Part shown: positions 1-7,615 of the stretch, piece after piece
Layout: every line of letters starts with the position of its first letter
How positions within the stretch are numbered: position 1 is the stretch's first letter
Source: Maricaulis sp048269565
Lineage (GTDB): Bacteria; Pseudomonadota; Alphaproteobacteria; Caulobacterales; Maricaulaceae
Length of the DNA stretch: 64,000 nucleotides
Assembly (NCBI RefSeq): GCF_048269565.1
Contig: NZ_JBLXIK010000006.1
Location: forward strand, 1 to 64,000
Reading direction: 5' to 3'
The notes under the pieces: model-generated
Databases searched by the model: none
The model's input: the letters and a program-made list of their open reading frames with translations, nothing else
Told to the model about the DNA's origin: nothing
Position numbers and translations under genes: made by a program

Positions 1-2355
1 AGAACCGGTCAGGTTCTCGATGTCGCGCAGCCTGTCGCCTTCGGCATGGCCGCCAGAGTTGTCGCCGCCGCGCCACAGACGCACATCAATCCCGGCATCC
101 GAGGCTGAATAGTCTGCCGTGTCTACGCCGATATCGCCGTACAGGGTGTCCGCACCCGCTCCACCGATCAGGGTGTCATTGCCGATCCCGGCAACCAGGA
201 TGTCGTCGCCGGCAGCGCCATCCAGGACGTTGTTCGCGCTATTGCCACGGATCGTGTTGTCGAGGGCGTTCCCCGTTCCGTTGGCGCCGTCGCCGGTATT
301 GAAGGTCGAGTAGCTGATGTCATCGATGACAAACCCCTGATTTTCGCCGCCGGCCCCGTCATTTGGGGCGCCTGATGCACTGCCGCGGAAGAAGACGGTG
401 GCTGCCTGATTGGCTTCCTGGGCCGTATCATGGTCCTGACCCAGGTGGAATTCGGTGTAATTCTCGAATGTCGTGGTCGAGCCAACCCATTCGCCATCGA
501 CATAGATGTCGATGACATCATTGTCGGAACCATCCACGAAGCGGAGGATGAGCGAGATTTCGTATTCCCTCGTGTTGTCCAGCCCTTCGACAATGGTCCG
601 GTTCCCGGTAAAGGCGGTGAAGTCGTTGTCGACATCGCCGGTTTCCCAGTTCACGCCGTCAGCCATCGGTTCCGAGGTCGCGATCCGCAGTCCGCCGGCA
701 GTATTCTCGAGGACCATGAAGTTCACGCGGTCGGTGCCGGCGGCATTGCCGAAGTCCAGCTCAAGCCGAGAGTTGTCGCCGGGTGCAAAGGCTTTGACCT
801 TGAAGGTCATCTGCATGCTGTCGGCGCCTGCCGTGGTCGAAGACTCCCCGGCAGATACAGCCAGTTGCGGCGCATAGGGTCCGCCAAAATGGCCCTGGGA
901 GGGATCACTGGAAATGCGCAGGGCCTGATCGCTGCCATCCAGGATGATTTCCTGGTCAGTCGCACCTGCGACGGCCCAGTCATTCTCGCCATCGGTGATC
1001 GCGCCAAGGTCGAAATCCTCGAAATCCTCGGTATTCGAGGCGGCATCGCTGAGGGTGAGGTTCAACGTTTCCGCTCCAAGTGTGTGGTCGGATGAAACCG
1101 TCACGGTTTCGGTCGTCACAGAGAGCGATTGCGAGTCGACCGCGATGCCGCCGGTCACATCAATATTGGTGAACCAGGCGTAGCGGTTTCCGCCAACGTT
1201 GGAGTCAATGATATTGCTCTCGGTGTTGCGCACTTCCGTGAAAATCGCATCACCGGCTTCATCATAGACCGTCATCGCAACGGCAAGCGTACCATCGCCG
1301 GCATCGAAGAAAGTGTGTTCGAACGTATACCAGCCGCTCTCGGTCACCGTGCCATGATTAGGCAGGGTATCGAGATCCTCACGTGGATCGAAATTGGAAT
1401 TATTGTCCGCCCCAACCAGCATCTGCCCGGTCGAGGTGTCCATCGCGACGTGGAAAATGAAGTCTTGGAGATGATTGCCGGATTGGTCGTTGGCGGCGAC
1501 GGAGAAGTCGAAGCCTTCACCTGTCGCCATACCGGTGTCCAGATAGATCTTGATCTGGGTCGAATAGCCATCGCCGAAATCGGACCGGTAGGCCCCCAGT
1601 CGCGCAAAGGGGGCGCCACTGCCGTCTTGCTGGAAGATGGCGTGCTGGGAGCCATCGGCTGACTGGATGCCATTGGTCCCCGATGCAACGACGCTGACGC
1701 TGCCAGCCCAGCCATTGCTGCCATCGAACCAGCCATCAGAGCCGGATTCAAAACCCTGCCGGTAATCCTCGAGCTGACCACCATTGATGTTTATGCCGTG
1801 CTCGATGTCCCAGACCACCGCCGCAATGTGTGCCGCCTTGTGGCCCGAGGCGCCGTCATAATAGGGGCGGTCGCCATAGGTCTGGCCGAGCGTGCTGCGC
1901 GGCTCGGCAACCAGATCGCCAATCCCGTCACCGGTGACGTCGACATTGTCGGCCGGGTCGACGCTGCCGAAGCGCGATGCGATCGGGCTGTCTCCGAGAT
2001 TGCCGAGGATATTGTCGTGGAAGGTCTGGCCCGGCGCGGGGGCGCCTCCGCGATCCTTGGCGATGTCGAGGATAGGCGGATTGCCGGCATCGAGATACTC
2101 GACATAGGCATTGGCCAGTTCGACAAAGAGCTTGTTCACGGCCAGGGCGAGCTGGCCCATCGTGGTCGCACCGCTCTGCAATGTCGCGAAATAGTCCGGG
2201 AACTCGGAGAGGACATTGACGAACTCTCCCGCCGTGGCGACCGGTGTGTTGTCCTGATAATTACCCCCGACGCTCGAAAGCGATGGGAACGTTACATAAG
2301 CGGCATCGAGCTCTGTCCAAGCGTCGATGAAATCCTGAGCGGTAGTAAACGACAT
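1..2355 (-). CDS. Secreted RTX-type calcium-binding protein, C-terminus cut by window edge
   Basis: The minus-strand frame is open from an ATG at 2355 to the left edge, giving the first 785 residues without a stop. A purine-rich site (GGGGGAAG) lies just before the ATG. There is no Sec signal peptide, as expected for type I-secreted proteins. The middle is rich in Asp, Gly, Ser and Thr and contains two stretches that read like lectin/laminin-G beta-sandwich domains (roughly residues 195-390 and 420-670). Near residues 688-730 there are RTX-like nonapeptides (GNSANNVLDG, GAAGDDILV, GIGNDTLIGGAGADTLYGD), the calcium-binding beta-roll signature. The missing end presumably holds more repeats and the secretion signal. 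The function is probably extracellular, but binding or enzymatic activity cannot be assigned. The protease gene upstream on the same strand could process RTX proteins. Confidence 0.85.
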   Translation of the reverse strand, partial: MSFTTAQDFIDAWTELDAAYVTFPSLSSVGGNYQDNTPVATAGEFVNVLSEFPDYFATLQSGATTMGQLALAVNKLFVELANAYVEYLDAGNPPILDIAKDRGGAPAPGQTFHDNILGNLGDSPIASRFGSVDPADNVDVTGDGIGDLVAEPRSTLGQTYGDRPYYDGASGHKAAHIAAVVWDIEHGININGGQLEDYRQGFESGSDGWFDGSNGWAGSVSVVASGTNGIQSADGSQHAIFQQDGSGAPFARLGAYRSDFGDGYSTQIKIYLDTGMATGEGFDFSVAANDQSGNHLQDFIFHVAMDTSTGQMLVGADNNSNFDPREDLDTLPNHGTVTESGWYTFEHTFFDAGDGTLAVAMTVYDEAGDAIFTEVRNTESNIIDSNVGGNRYAWFTNIDVTGGIAVDSQSLSVTTETVTVSSDHTLGAETLNLTLSDAASNTEDFEDFDLGAITDGENDWAVAGATDQEIILDGSDQALRISSDPSQGHFGGPYAPQLAVSAGESSTTAGADSMQMTFKVKAFAPGDNSRLELDFGNAAGTDRVNFMVLENTAGGLRIATSEPMADGVNWETGDVDNDFTAFTGNRTIVEGLDNTREYEISLILRFVDGSDNDVIDIYVDGEWVGSTTTFENYTEFHLGQDHDTAQEANQAATVFFRGSASGAPNDGAGGENQGFVIDDISYSTFNTGDGANGTGNALDNTIRGNSANNVLDGAAGDDILVAGIGNDTLIGGAGADTLYGDIGVDTADYSASDAGIDVRLWRGGDNSGGHAEGDRLRDIENLTGS

Positions 2356-2444
2356 TACGCTTCCCCCTGAAAACCGAATGAGCCGGCCGTCAGGCGGTCC
2401 GCCCGCGACCCTGTTCTCGAGCGAACCTCAGGTAGTGTGAGGAG

Positions 2445-2459
2445 TCAATAATTTATTAA
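2445..2459 (-). promoter_or_regulatory. Candidate CtrA-type box or AT-rich promoter element
   Basis: On the minus strand the bases read TTAA, seven bases, TTGA, one mismatch from the TTAA-N7-TTAA half-site pair bound by the alphaproteobacterial cell-cycle regulator CtrA. It sits about 90-105 bases upstream of the RTX start. The same bases could simply be an AT-rich promoter element; the assignment is weak. Confidence 0.25.
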
Positions 2460-2634
2460 CGGTTTCGCGTTGCGGTCGTCTGGCGCTGTCCTGTCGAGTC
2501 CGGGCTATCGCTATGGCGCCCCCGTGAGTGCAACCTTATGTATCTTGTTGGTTTTCTGGGTGGGGCTCAGTCGGCTGCAGGATGGTCAGGCCGCGCCTCG
2601 ACGTGCTGAATGAAAGTTTTACGTATATGGCCCA

Positions 2635-2651
2635 TCCCCCCGCGGGAGGGG
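2635..2651 (-). terminator. Possible hairpin terminator of the protease gene
   Basis: A run of C and a run of G separated by a few bases can form a very GC-rich stem just downstream of the minus-strand protease stop. On the minus strand it is followed by an A/T-rich stretch but not by a clear U run, so this is only a weak call. Confidence 0.3.
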
Positions 2652-2673
2652 GCGGGTGCCGGGCGGTGCGCGT

Positions 2674-3456
2674 TCAGTGCGCCAGTGCCAGTGAGCGCCA
2701 CTGCAAGAGGCTTGGCCCGGATTGAACCGCGCGCCAGGTGTAGGGCGCCTCCGACCAGGGGAGTATCCAGGGCGTCTCGTTGTCCAGGACCAGATCCGTG
2801 TCCTCAAGCCGGACGATGAGGACAGCATGGTGCCCGGTTGCCTCGGAGTAAGCCGTGGCAATCGCCAGCGCTTCGGCCGGCAAGCCGGCGCGGATCAGCG
2901 CGGCACGCTTCTCGAGCGCGTAGTCTTCGCAATCCCCGTAGGCCTGGCCAGTGGTCCCGGTGGCGGCGCTGAGCGGCATCGCCCAGCGCTCGGCCATGCC
3001 GTAGAGCTCCTGGTCAGAGCGCCAACGCAGTGCGCGGTTGACCTGACGGTTCACTGTTTCGAGCAGGGCCATGGTCTCGGGGTTCGCAGCCAGACGCTGA
3101 GTCTGTGCTTGAGGATCTGAGGTTTCCGTGTGTGCAGCGGGCACAGCTTCAGGAGCGAGACCAGCGGCCCGTTCTGCCTGTGCGCCAGGTGCCGGCAATC
3201 TTTTTCCATGTGAGGCCGGCCCGGGTTCGCGTCCGCCCGTTGGTGCCTGCAAGCCGGTCGCGTCGGCGGTTGCGGCATCAATGCTGGCGCTGCCGCAGGC
3301 CTCGGGGGTTTCTTGGCACAACATCAGTGCGCCCTCGGGGGGTGTGACCAGCCCTGCAAGCATCATCGGGCCTGCATTGGTCGATCCGGTCGTGGTGCAG
3401 GCGGTGCCCAGGCCTGCGATGGCGCAGACCGCCAGTCCGAGGACCACGCGGCGCAT
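2674..3456 (-). CDS. BTLCP (LapG-like) transglutaminase-fold cysteine protease
   Basis: The C-terminal half matches the bacterial transglutaminase-like cysteine proteinases (DUF920/PF06035, the LapG family). The catalytic triad is recognisable: Cys in YGDCEDYALEKR, His in ATGHHAVL and Asp in LVLDNETP. The ATG at 3456 is chosen because it gives a typical N-terminus, MRRVVLGLAVCAIAGLG followed by TAC, a signal peptide with a possible lipoprotein cysteine. An in-frame GTG at 3492 would start inside a palindrome and is less likely. LapG enzymes are periplasmic and cut large adhesins near their N-terminus, controlling surface retention. Here an Ala/Pro-rich linker of about 100 residues separates the signal from the catalytic domain. 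The RTX gene downstream is a possible but unproven substrate. No LapD-type regulator is visible. Confidence 0.8.
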   Translation of the reverse strand: MRRVVLGLAVCAIAGLGTACTTTGSTNAGPMMLAGLVTPPEGALMLCQETPEACGSASIDAATADATGLQAPTGGREPGPASHGKRLPAPGAQAERAAGLAPEAVPAAHTETSDPQAQTQRLAANPETMALLETVNRQVNRALRWRSDQELYGMAERWAMPLSAATGTTGQAYGDCEDYALEKRAALIRAGLPAEALAIATAYSEATGHHAVLIVRLEDTDLVLDNETPWILPWSEAPYTWRAVQSGPSLLQWRSLALAH

Positions 3457-3484
3457 TCGTTCAAATACAAAGTAAACAATCACC

Positions 3485-3517
3485 AGAACCACTCCAATTT
3501 GAATTTGGAGTTGTTCT
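3485..3517. promoter_or_regulatory. 33-bp imperfect palindrome upstream of the protease gene
   Basis: The two arms AGAAC-ACTCCAA and TTGGAGT-GTTCT mirror each other around a central G at 3501; 14 of 16 base pairs match (mismatches at 3490/3512 and 3498/3504). It lies 29-61 bases upstream of the protease ATG in an AT-rich non-coding stretch, where an operator for a dimeric regulator would be expected. It could also fold as an RNA hairpin, but no U tract follows it on either strand. Confidence 0.5.
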
Positions 3518-3715
3518 AATTCTGCGCAATTTCTATATAACTAAATTACATGGTTAATCGTGATTAGTGTTATTTACTGGTAATCCCCTCCACTTTATTT
3601 TAAGTCAAATTCGTGGCGACCCGGAAAGAACTTGTTTACGATCGGGGACCGGGAGTGTTGCTGGCTATTTCCCTGCCGGTCGCCTAGCTAGTGAGGGCAG
3701 CCTCGGAGCCTCAGC

Positions 3716-4465
3716 GTGATTATTTCAAGCCTCAGACAGATTTTCCGCGGCCGCGCGCCCGCATCCATAGCGGGGGTGGTCTATGCTATCGGCGACATCC
3801 ACGGACGCCGGGATTTGTTGTTGGCGCTGTTGGAGAAGATCGCGGCCGATGACCCGCATGCGGCATCCGATCTGATCTTTCTCGGGGACTATATTGATCG
3901 TGGGCCTGACTCGGCCGGTGTCATCGATGTGCTCCTGTCCGATCCGAGGATTGCGGCACGCCGACCGGTTTTCCTGAAGGGAAATCACGAAGCCACGCTT
4001 CTGGCCTTCATGGAGGACGCAGAACATGGCCCTGCCTGGAGCCGGTTCGGAGGCGCTGATACGCTGGTTTCCTACGAAGTGCGTCCGCCCCGGGGTGTTG
4101 CTGGTGATCCCGCGGCCTGGGAGGGCGTTCGCAGCCAGCTCAACAATGTACTACCGGCGGCACATCTGCAGTTCTTGAACGGGTTGGTCTTGTTTGAAGA
4201 ACGTGGGGACTACTTCTTTGTCCATGCAGGTATAGACCCCAATCGGCCGGTGAAAGCGCAGGGCGAGGCCGAGTATCTGTGGATTCGGGACGAGTTTCTG
4301 CAGGACGAGCGTCGGCTCAGTCACGTCATCGTACATGGCCATACGCCGGAACCGGAGCCTGTCGCGAACCGCCGGCGTGTGGGCACCGATACCGGCGCCT
4401 ACGCTTCCGGTCGCCTCACTGCAGCACGGATCGACAGCGCTGGCGTCAGATTTCTGTCTACCTGA
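3716..4465 (+). CDS. Calcineurin-like metallophosphoesterase (Ser/Thr phosphatase type)
   Basis: The 249-residue protein carries the metal-binding signatures of PPP-family phosphatases in order: GDIHG (residues 26-30), GDYIDRG (57-63), GNHE (89-92) and a late VHGHTP motif. These residues bind two metal ions and the phosphate. Family members of this size are protein Ser/Thr phosphatases or diadenosine-tetraphosphate hydrolases (ApaH-like); the sequence does not decide between them. The start is a GTG with GGAG about seven bases upstream. No signal peptide is seen, so it should be cytoplasmic. It stands alone, followed by 165 non-coding bases before the regulator gene. Confidence 0.85.
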   Translation: MIISSLRQIFRGRAPASIAGVVYAIGDIHGRRDLLLALLEKIAADDPHAASDLIFLGDYIDRGPDSAGVIDVLLSDPRIAARRPVFLKGNHEATLLAFMEDAEHGPAWSRFGGADTLVSYEVRPPRGVAGDPAAWEGVRSQLNNVLPAAHLQFLNGLVLFEERGDYFFVHAGIDPNRPVKAQGEAEYLWIRDEFLQDERRLSHVIVHGHTPEPEPVANRRRVGTDTGAYASGRLTAARIDSAGVRFLST

Positions 4466-4630
4466 AAAGCCGGGCGAGCGCCTTGCCTTGTGCCCGGTTG
4501 CGGCGAACGTGCCGCGCTTGAGCGGATAGCGCGTGCGCGTTAAACGGCGTGTCCGGGCCTGTCCTTTCCGGATCGGCTCTGTCAGGGTTCTGCGGTGATC
4601 TATCCTGCACATCCCGCTTCGTGGTGAGAT

Positions 4631-6463
4631 ATGACTAGCTCGGCGATATCCTATGCTCCGCTGTTCCGGGTTGATCCGGGCCTGAGCCTGTCGCTGCAGG
4701 AACAGATCCGGCGGCGGGTGATGGAGGCGATCGCGGCTGACCTGTTTCCGGCCGGGCGAAAACTGCCATCTTCACGCAAGCTGGCGACCGTTCTCGGTGT
4801 GTCGCGGAACACGGTCTTTCTCGCCTATCAGCAATTGATCGCGGAAGGCCATCTCGAAGCGCGCCAGCGCTCGGGCATCTATGTCGCCGAGGCGACAGCC
4901 CCGGATCGGCGGATGTCGCTGATCGCCGGCCGGGAAGGCGTTGATGACGGCGCCGAAGCGACGCGATTCCTGCGCGGGGTGCGTCCGCCGACGCTCGGCT
5001 ACAAATGCCCTCCGGACTGGCAGAAATACCGCTTCCCCTTCATCGAGGGGCGCTATGACAAGACCTTGTTCCCGATCGCCGAGTGGCGTGAATCCAGCCG
5101 GTTGGCGCTGGCGGTCAACGAGGTCGAGGACTGGTCGATCGACAATGGCGAGGTCGACGATCCGGCCCTGATCGAGGAAATCCGCACCAAATTATTGCCG
5201 CGGCGCGGCATCCGCGCCCGCTCGGATGAATTGCTGATTACGGTTGGCGAGCAGCAGGCCTTTTTTCTGGTCGCGCAGCTATTCGCCAACTCCGAGGCCC
5301 GCATTGCCCTTGAGGAGCCTGGCCTGCCGGACCTGCGCGAGCTGTTCGGCATGTATGGTGCCCGCCTGCACCACCAGCCGGTCGATGATGAGGGGCTGGT
5401 GGTCGATGAGCGCCTGCGGGGCAATGACATCGTCTATGTCTCCCCCAGCCGCCAGCGTCCGACCGGGGTGACCATGTCGATGCAGCGGCGCGAAGCGCTG
5501 CTGGCCGAGGCGGCCAAGCAGGACTTCCTCATCCTTGAGGATGATTTCGAGTGCGAGATGAACTATCTCGGCGATGCGGTGCCGGCGCTGCGCAGCCTCG
5601 ATGAGCACGGCCGCGTGATTTATGTGGCCAGCCTGTCCAAGGTCCTGGCACCGGGCGTGCGCCTCGGTTTCATGGTCGCACCGGCGGCGGTGATCAATGA
5701 GGCACGGCGGCTGCGCGATCTGACGACTCGGCGCCCATCCCCCAACAACCAGCGTGCTGCCGCCTTCTTCCTGTCGCTCGGGCATTATGATGCCATGCTG
5801 CGGCGTCTGCGGCAGGTCAGCGAGGAGCGTCTGATCGCCCTGCGCGATGCACTCAACCACTATCGCCCGTCCTCCATCGCCATCGCGCCCGTAGAGGGGG
5901 GCACGACCTACTGGGTGCGGGGCCCGGAAAACCTCGACGCCAGTACCCTCGTGCAGGCGGCAGAGGCCCGCGGCATCCTGATCGAGCCGGCCGAGGCCTG
6001 GTTTGCCTTGCCGGATCGGCCCAAAAACATGTTCCGGCTCGGCGTCACCGGCTTGCCTGTCAGCGAGATCAGGCCGGGGATCAAGGCTTTGTCCGAAGTG
6101 ATGCGCGAGCTTGACCAGGCCGGACACGCCCAGCCGTCACCGGTCAGGTCGGACTGGTTGTCGGAGCCGGAATTGCGGGCGCAAATGTCCGAGGCGACCC
6201 TGCTGTACAATACGGTCTATGGTGAACCGTGCACGATTGAGCTCAATGCGGATGGCAGCATGTCGGGCCGCGCCGGCTATGGCGGCGAAGACCAGGATAG
6301 CGGCCGCTGGTGGATCGAAAATGACAAATGGTACCGCCAATGGCGCAACTGGGCCTTTGGCGAAGCGCTGGGCTTTCATATCCGCATCGCCGGTGATCGC
6401 TTGTCCTGGCTGGATGATGAGGGTCGCGTTGTCGACAGCGCCGTGCTGAGCAACCCCGCGTGA
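4631..6463 (+). CDS. MocR/GabR-type transcriptional regulator with extra C-terminal domain
   Basis: The N-terminal 75 residues form a GntR-type winged helix (LPSSRKLATVLGVSRNTVF is the recognition region). A flexible linker follows, and then a fold-type-I aminotransferase domain of about 360 residues. The PLP lysine is in the SLSK motif (K337), and ILEDDFECE supplies the cofactor-binding Asp. MocR proteins such as GabR bind direct repeats and respond to an amino-compound forming a PLP aldimine. At 610 residues this one is about 110 longer than usual. The extra tail (about 510-600) is Trp-rich (GRWWIENDKWYRQW) and I do not recognise it. The gene precedes an operon and a second operon that both carry AAACTGGCCC repeats, so it is probably their regulator. 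Confidence 0.9.
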   Translation: MTSSAISYAPLFRVDPGLSLSLQEQIRRRVMEAIAADLFPAGRKLPSSRKLATVLGVSRNTVFLAYQQLIAEGHLEARQRSGIYVAEATAPDRRMSLIAGREGVDDGAEATRFLRGVRPPTLGYKCPPDWQKYRFPFIEGRYDKTLFPIAEWRESSRLALAVNEVEDWSIDNGEVDDPALIEEIRTKLLPRRGIRARSDELLITVGEQQAFFLVAQLFANSEARIALEEPGLPDLRELFGMYGARLHHQPVDDEGLVVDERLRGNDIVYVSPSRQRPTGVTMSMQRREALLAEAAKQDFLILEDDFECEMNYLGDAVPALRSLDEHGRVIYVASLSKVLAPGVRLGFMVAPAAVINEARRLRDLTTRRPSPNNQRAAAFFLSLGHYDAMLRRLRQVSEERLIALRDALNHYRPSSIAIAPVEGGTTYWVRGPENLDASTLVQAAEARGILIEPAEAWFALPDRPKNMFRLGVTGLPVSEIRPGIKALSEVMRELDQAGHAQPSPVRSDWLSEPELRAQMSEATLLYNTVYGEPCTIELNADGSMSGRAGYGGEDQDSGRWWIENDKWYRQWRNWAFGEALGFHIRIAGDRLSWLDDEGRVVDSAVLSNPA

Positions 6464-6474
6464 TTCCTGAATTT

Positions 6475-6522
6475 CTAAACGGGTCCAAAGACCAGTCCTG
6501 CTCGGGCAAACTGGCCCCATAG
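6475..6522 (+). promoter_or_regulatory. Putative MocR operator: two direct repeats upstream of the nitrilase operon
   Basis: TAAACGGGTCCAA (from 6476) and CAAACTGGCCCCA (from 6507) are repeated in the same orientation with their AAAC cores 31 bp apart, about three helical turns. The second copy is nearly identical to the pair before the aldehyde dehydrogenase gene. MocR family members such as GabR bind a pair of direct repeats about three turns apart, which fits this arrangement. The identity of the bound protein is inferred. Confidence 0.6.
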
Positions 6523-6631
6523 ATTGCCGGAATCTGGCTCTAAGGCAGGTTCATCCCCCTGCTATGGTCATTAGGACGCAGACGGATCATGCCTCCAGCA
6601 CCCGGTCCGCTGCAGCATCGGGGATGATTTG

Positions 6632-7552
6632 ATGTCAGTACTTTCCATTGCCGCCATCCAGGTGGATGCAGCCACCGAAGGAAATCTCGACCTGGTCGAG
6701 CAGGAAATCCGTTCGGTCGCCAAGCGTTTTCCGTGGGTCGTCATGGTGGCTCTCGGAGAACTGGTCATTCATGGCGCCAGCCTCGCCCGGGCCGAGCCCG
6801 CTGGCGGGGAGACCGAGCAGCGTCTGCAGGCGTTGGCGCGGGAAACCGGATTGTGGATCATCCCGGGCTCGCTCTATGAGCGCCGGGATGACGTCGTGTT
6901 CAATACAACGCCGGTCATCAACCCCGACGGCGAAATTGTCGGGCGCTTCGACAAGCTCTTTCCATTCCTGCCCTATGAACAGGGTGTGGCCTCGGGCGTC
7001 GACTATCCGGTTTTCGACATTCCCGGCATCGGCACCATCGGTGTGGCGATCTGTTTCGACATGTGGTTCCCGGAGGCCATCCGGACCCTGTGCGCCAAAG
7101 GTGCCGAGGTCATCATTCTTCCGACCATGACCAATACGGTTGATCGCGATGTCGAGCTATCAATCGCTCGCGCCAATGCGGCGATCAACCAGTGCTATTT
7201 CGTCGACATCAATGTTGCGGGCGCGCAGGGCAATGGGCGCTCCATCGTCTATGGGCCGGGCGGCGAACTGCTGCACGAAGCCGGCGCTGGCCGTGAGGTG
7301 ATGGCCTTTGAACTCGATCTGGAACACGTGCGGCGCTGCCGCGATCGTGGCTGGAACGGGCTCGGTCAGATTCTGAAGAGCTATCGCGACGCACCGGTCC
7401 GGTACCCGCTGCATGCGGACCCGGCCGCACGTCAAGCCAGCATGAAGCATTTGGGCCCGCTCGCCATGCCGCAACGACAGGGTGGAGCAACGGGGGCAGC
7501 CAATGAGGGGGAGGGCCGGACATCAAAACCACGGCTCTCGATTATCGAGTGA
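6632..7552 (+). CDS. Carbon-nitrogen hydrolase (nitrilase/amidase superfamily)
   Basis: The 306-residue protein shows the Glu-Lys-Cys triad of the nitrilase superfamily: Glu43 in GELVIHG, Lys108 in GRFDKLFPF and Cys141 in AICFDMWFPEA. Such enzymes hydrolyse nitriles, primary amides, N-acyl amines or N-carbamoyl amino acids; the length and motifs suit an amidase or N-carbamoylputrescine amidase type rather than a true nitrilase, but the substrate is not determined. The ATG at 6632 follows a TTG in the same frame; the ATG is preferred. It has no signal peptide and is the first gene of an operon behind the direct-repeat operator. The downstream transporter and aminotransferase genes suggest it releases an amino compound from an amide. 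Confidence 0.85.
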   Translation: MSVLSIAAIQVDAATEGNLDLVEQEIRSVAKRFPWVVMVALGELVIHGASLARAEPAGGETEQRLQALARETGLWIIPGSLYERRDDVVFNTTPVINPDGEIVGRFDKLFPFLPYEQGVASGVDYPVFDIPGIGTIGVAICFDMWFPEAIRTLCAKGAEVIILPTMTNTVDRDVELSIARANAAINQCYFVDINVAGAQGNGRSIVYGPGGELLHEAGAGREVMAFELDLEHVRRCRDRGWNGLGQILKSYRDAPVRYPLHADPAARQASMKHLGPLAMPQRQGGATGAANEGEGRTSKPRLSIIE

Positions 7553-7615
7553 GGGGACCGGCCTGGACCGGATCGCGACAGGACTCCGCATCTGCGGACA
7601 GTACAGGGTGATATC

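Larger units (their letters stand above)
2356..2673. other. Intergenic region upstream of the RTX gene
   Basis: No convincing gene is seen here. The region holds the leader of the RTX gene and the 3' end of the protease transcript. An AT-rich block at 2445-2459 stands out from the GC-rich surroundings and includes a near match to a CtrA box. A C-run/G-run hairpin lies at about 2635-2651. Confidence 0.6.

Noticed and set aside
430..2370. Plus-strand open frames over the RTX gene
   Set aside because: The minus-strand frame is continuous for 2355 bases and encodes clear RTX and beta-sandwich motifs; the plus frames have no recognisable domains or ribosome-binding sites.
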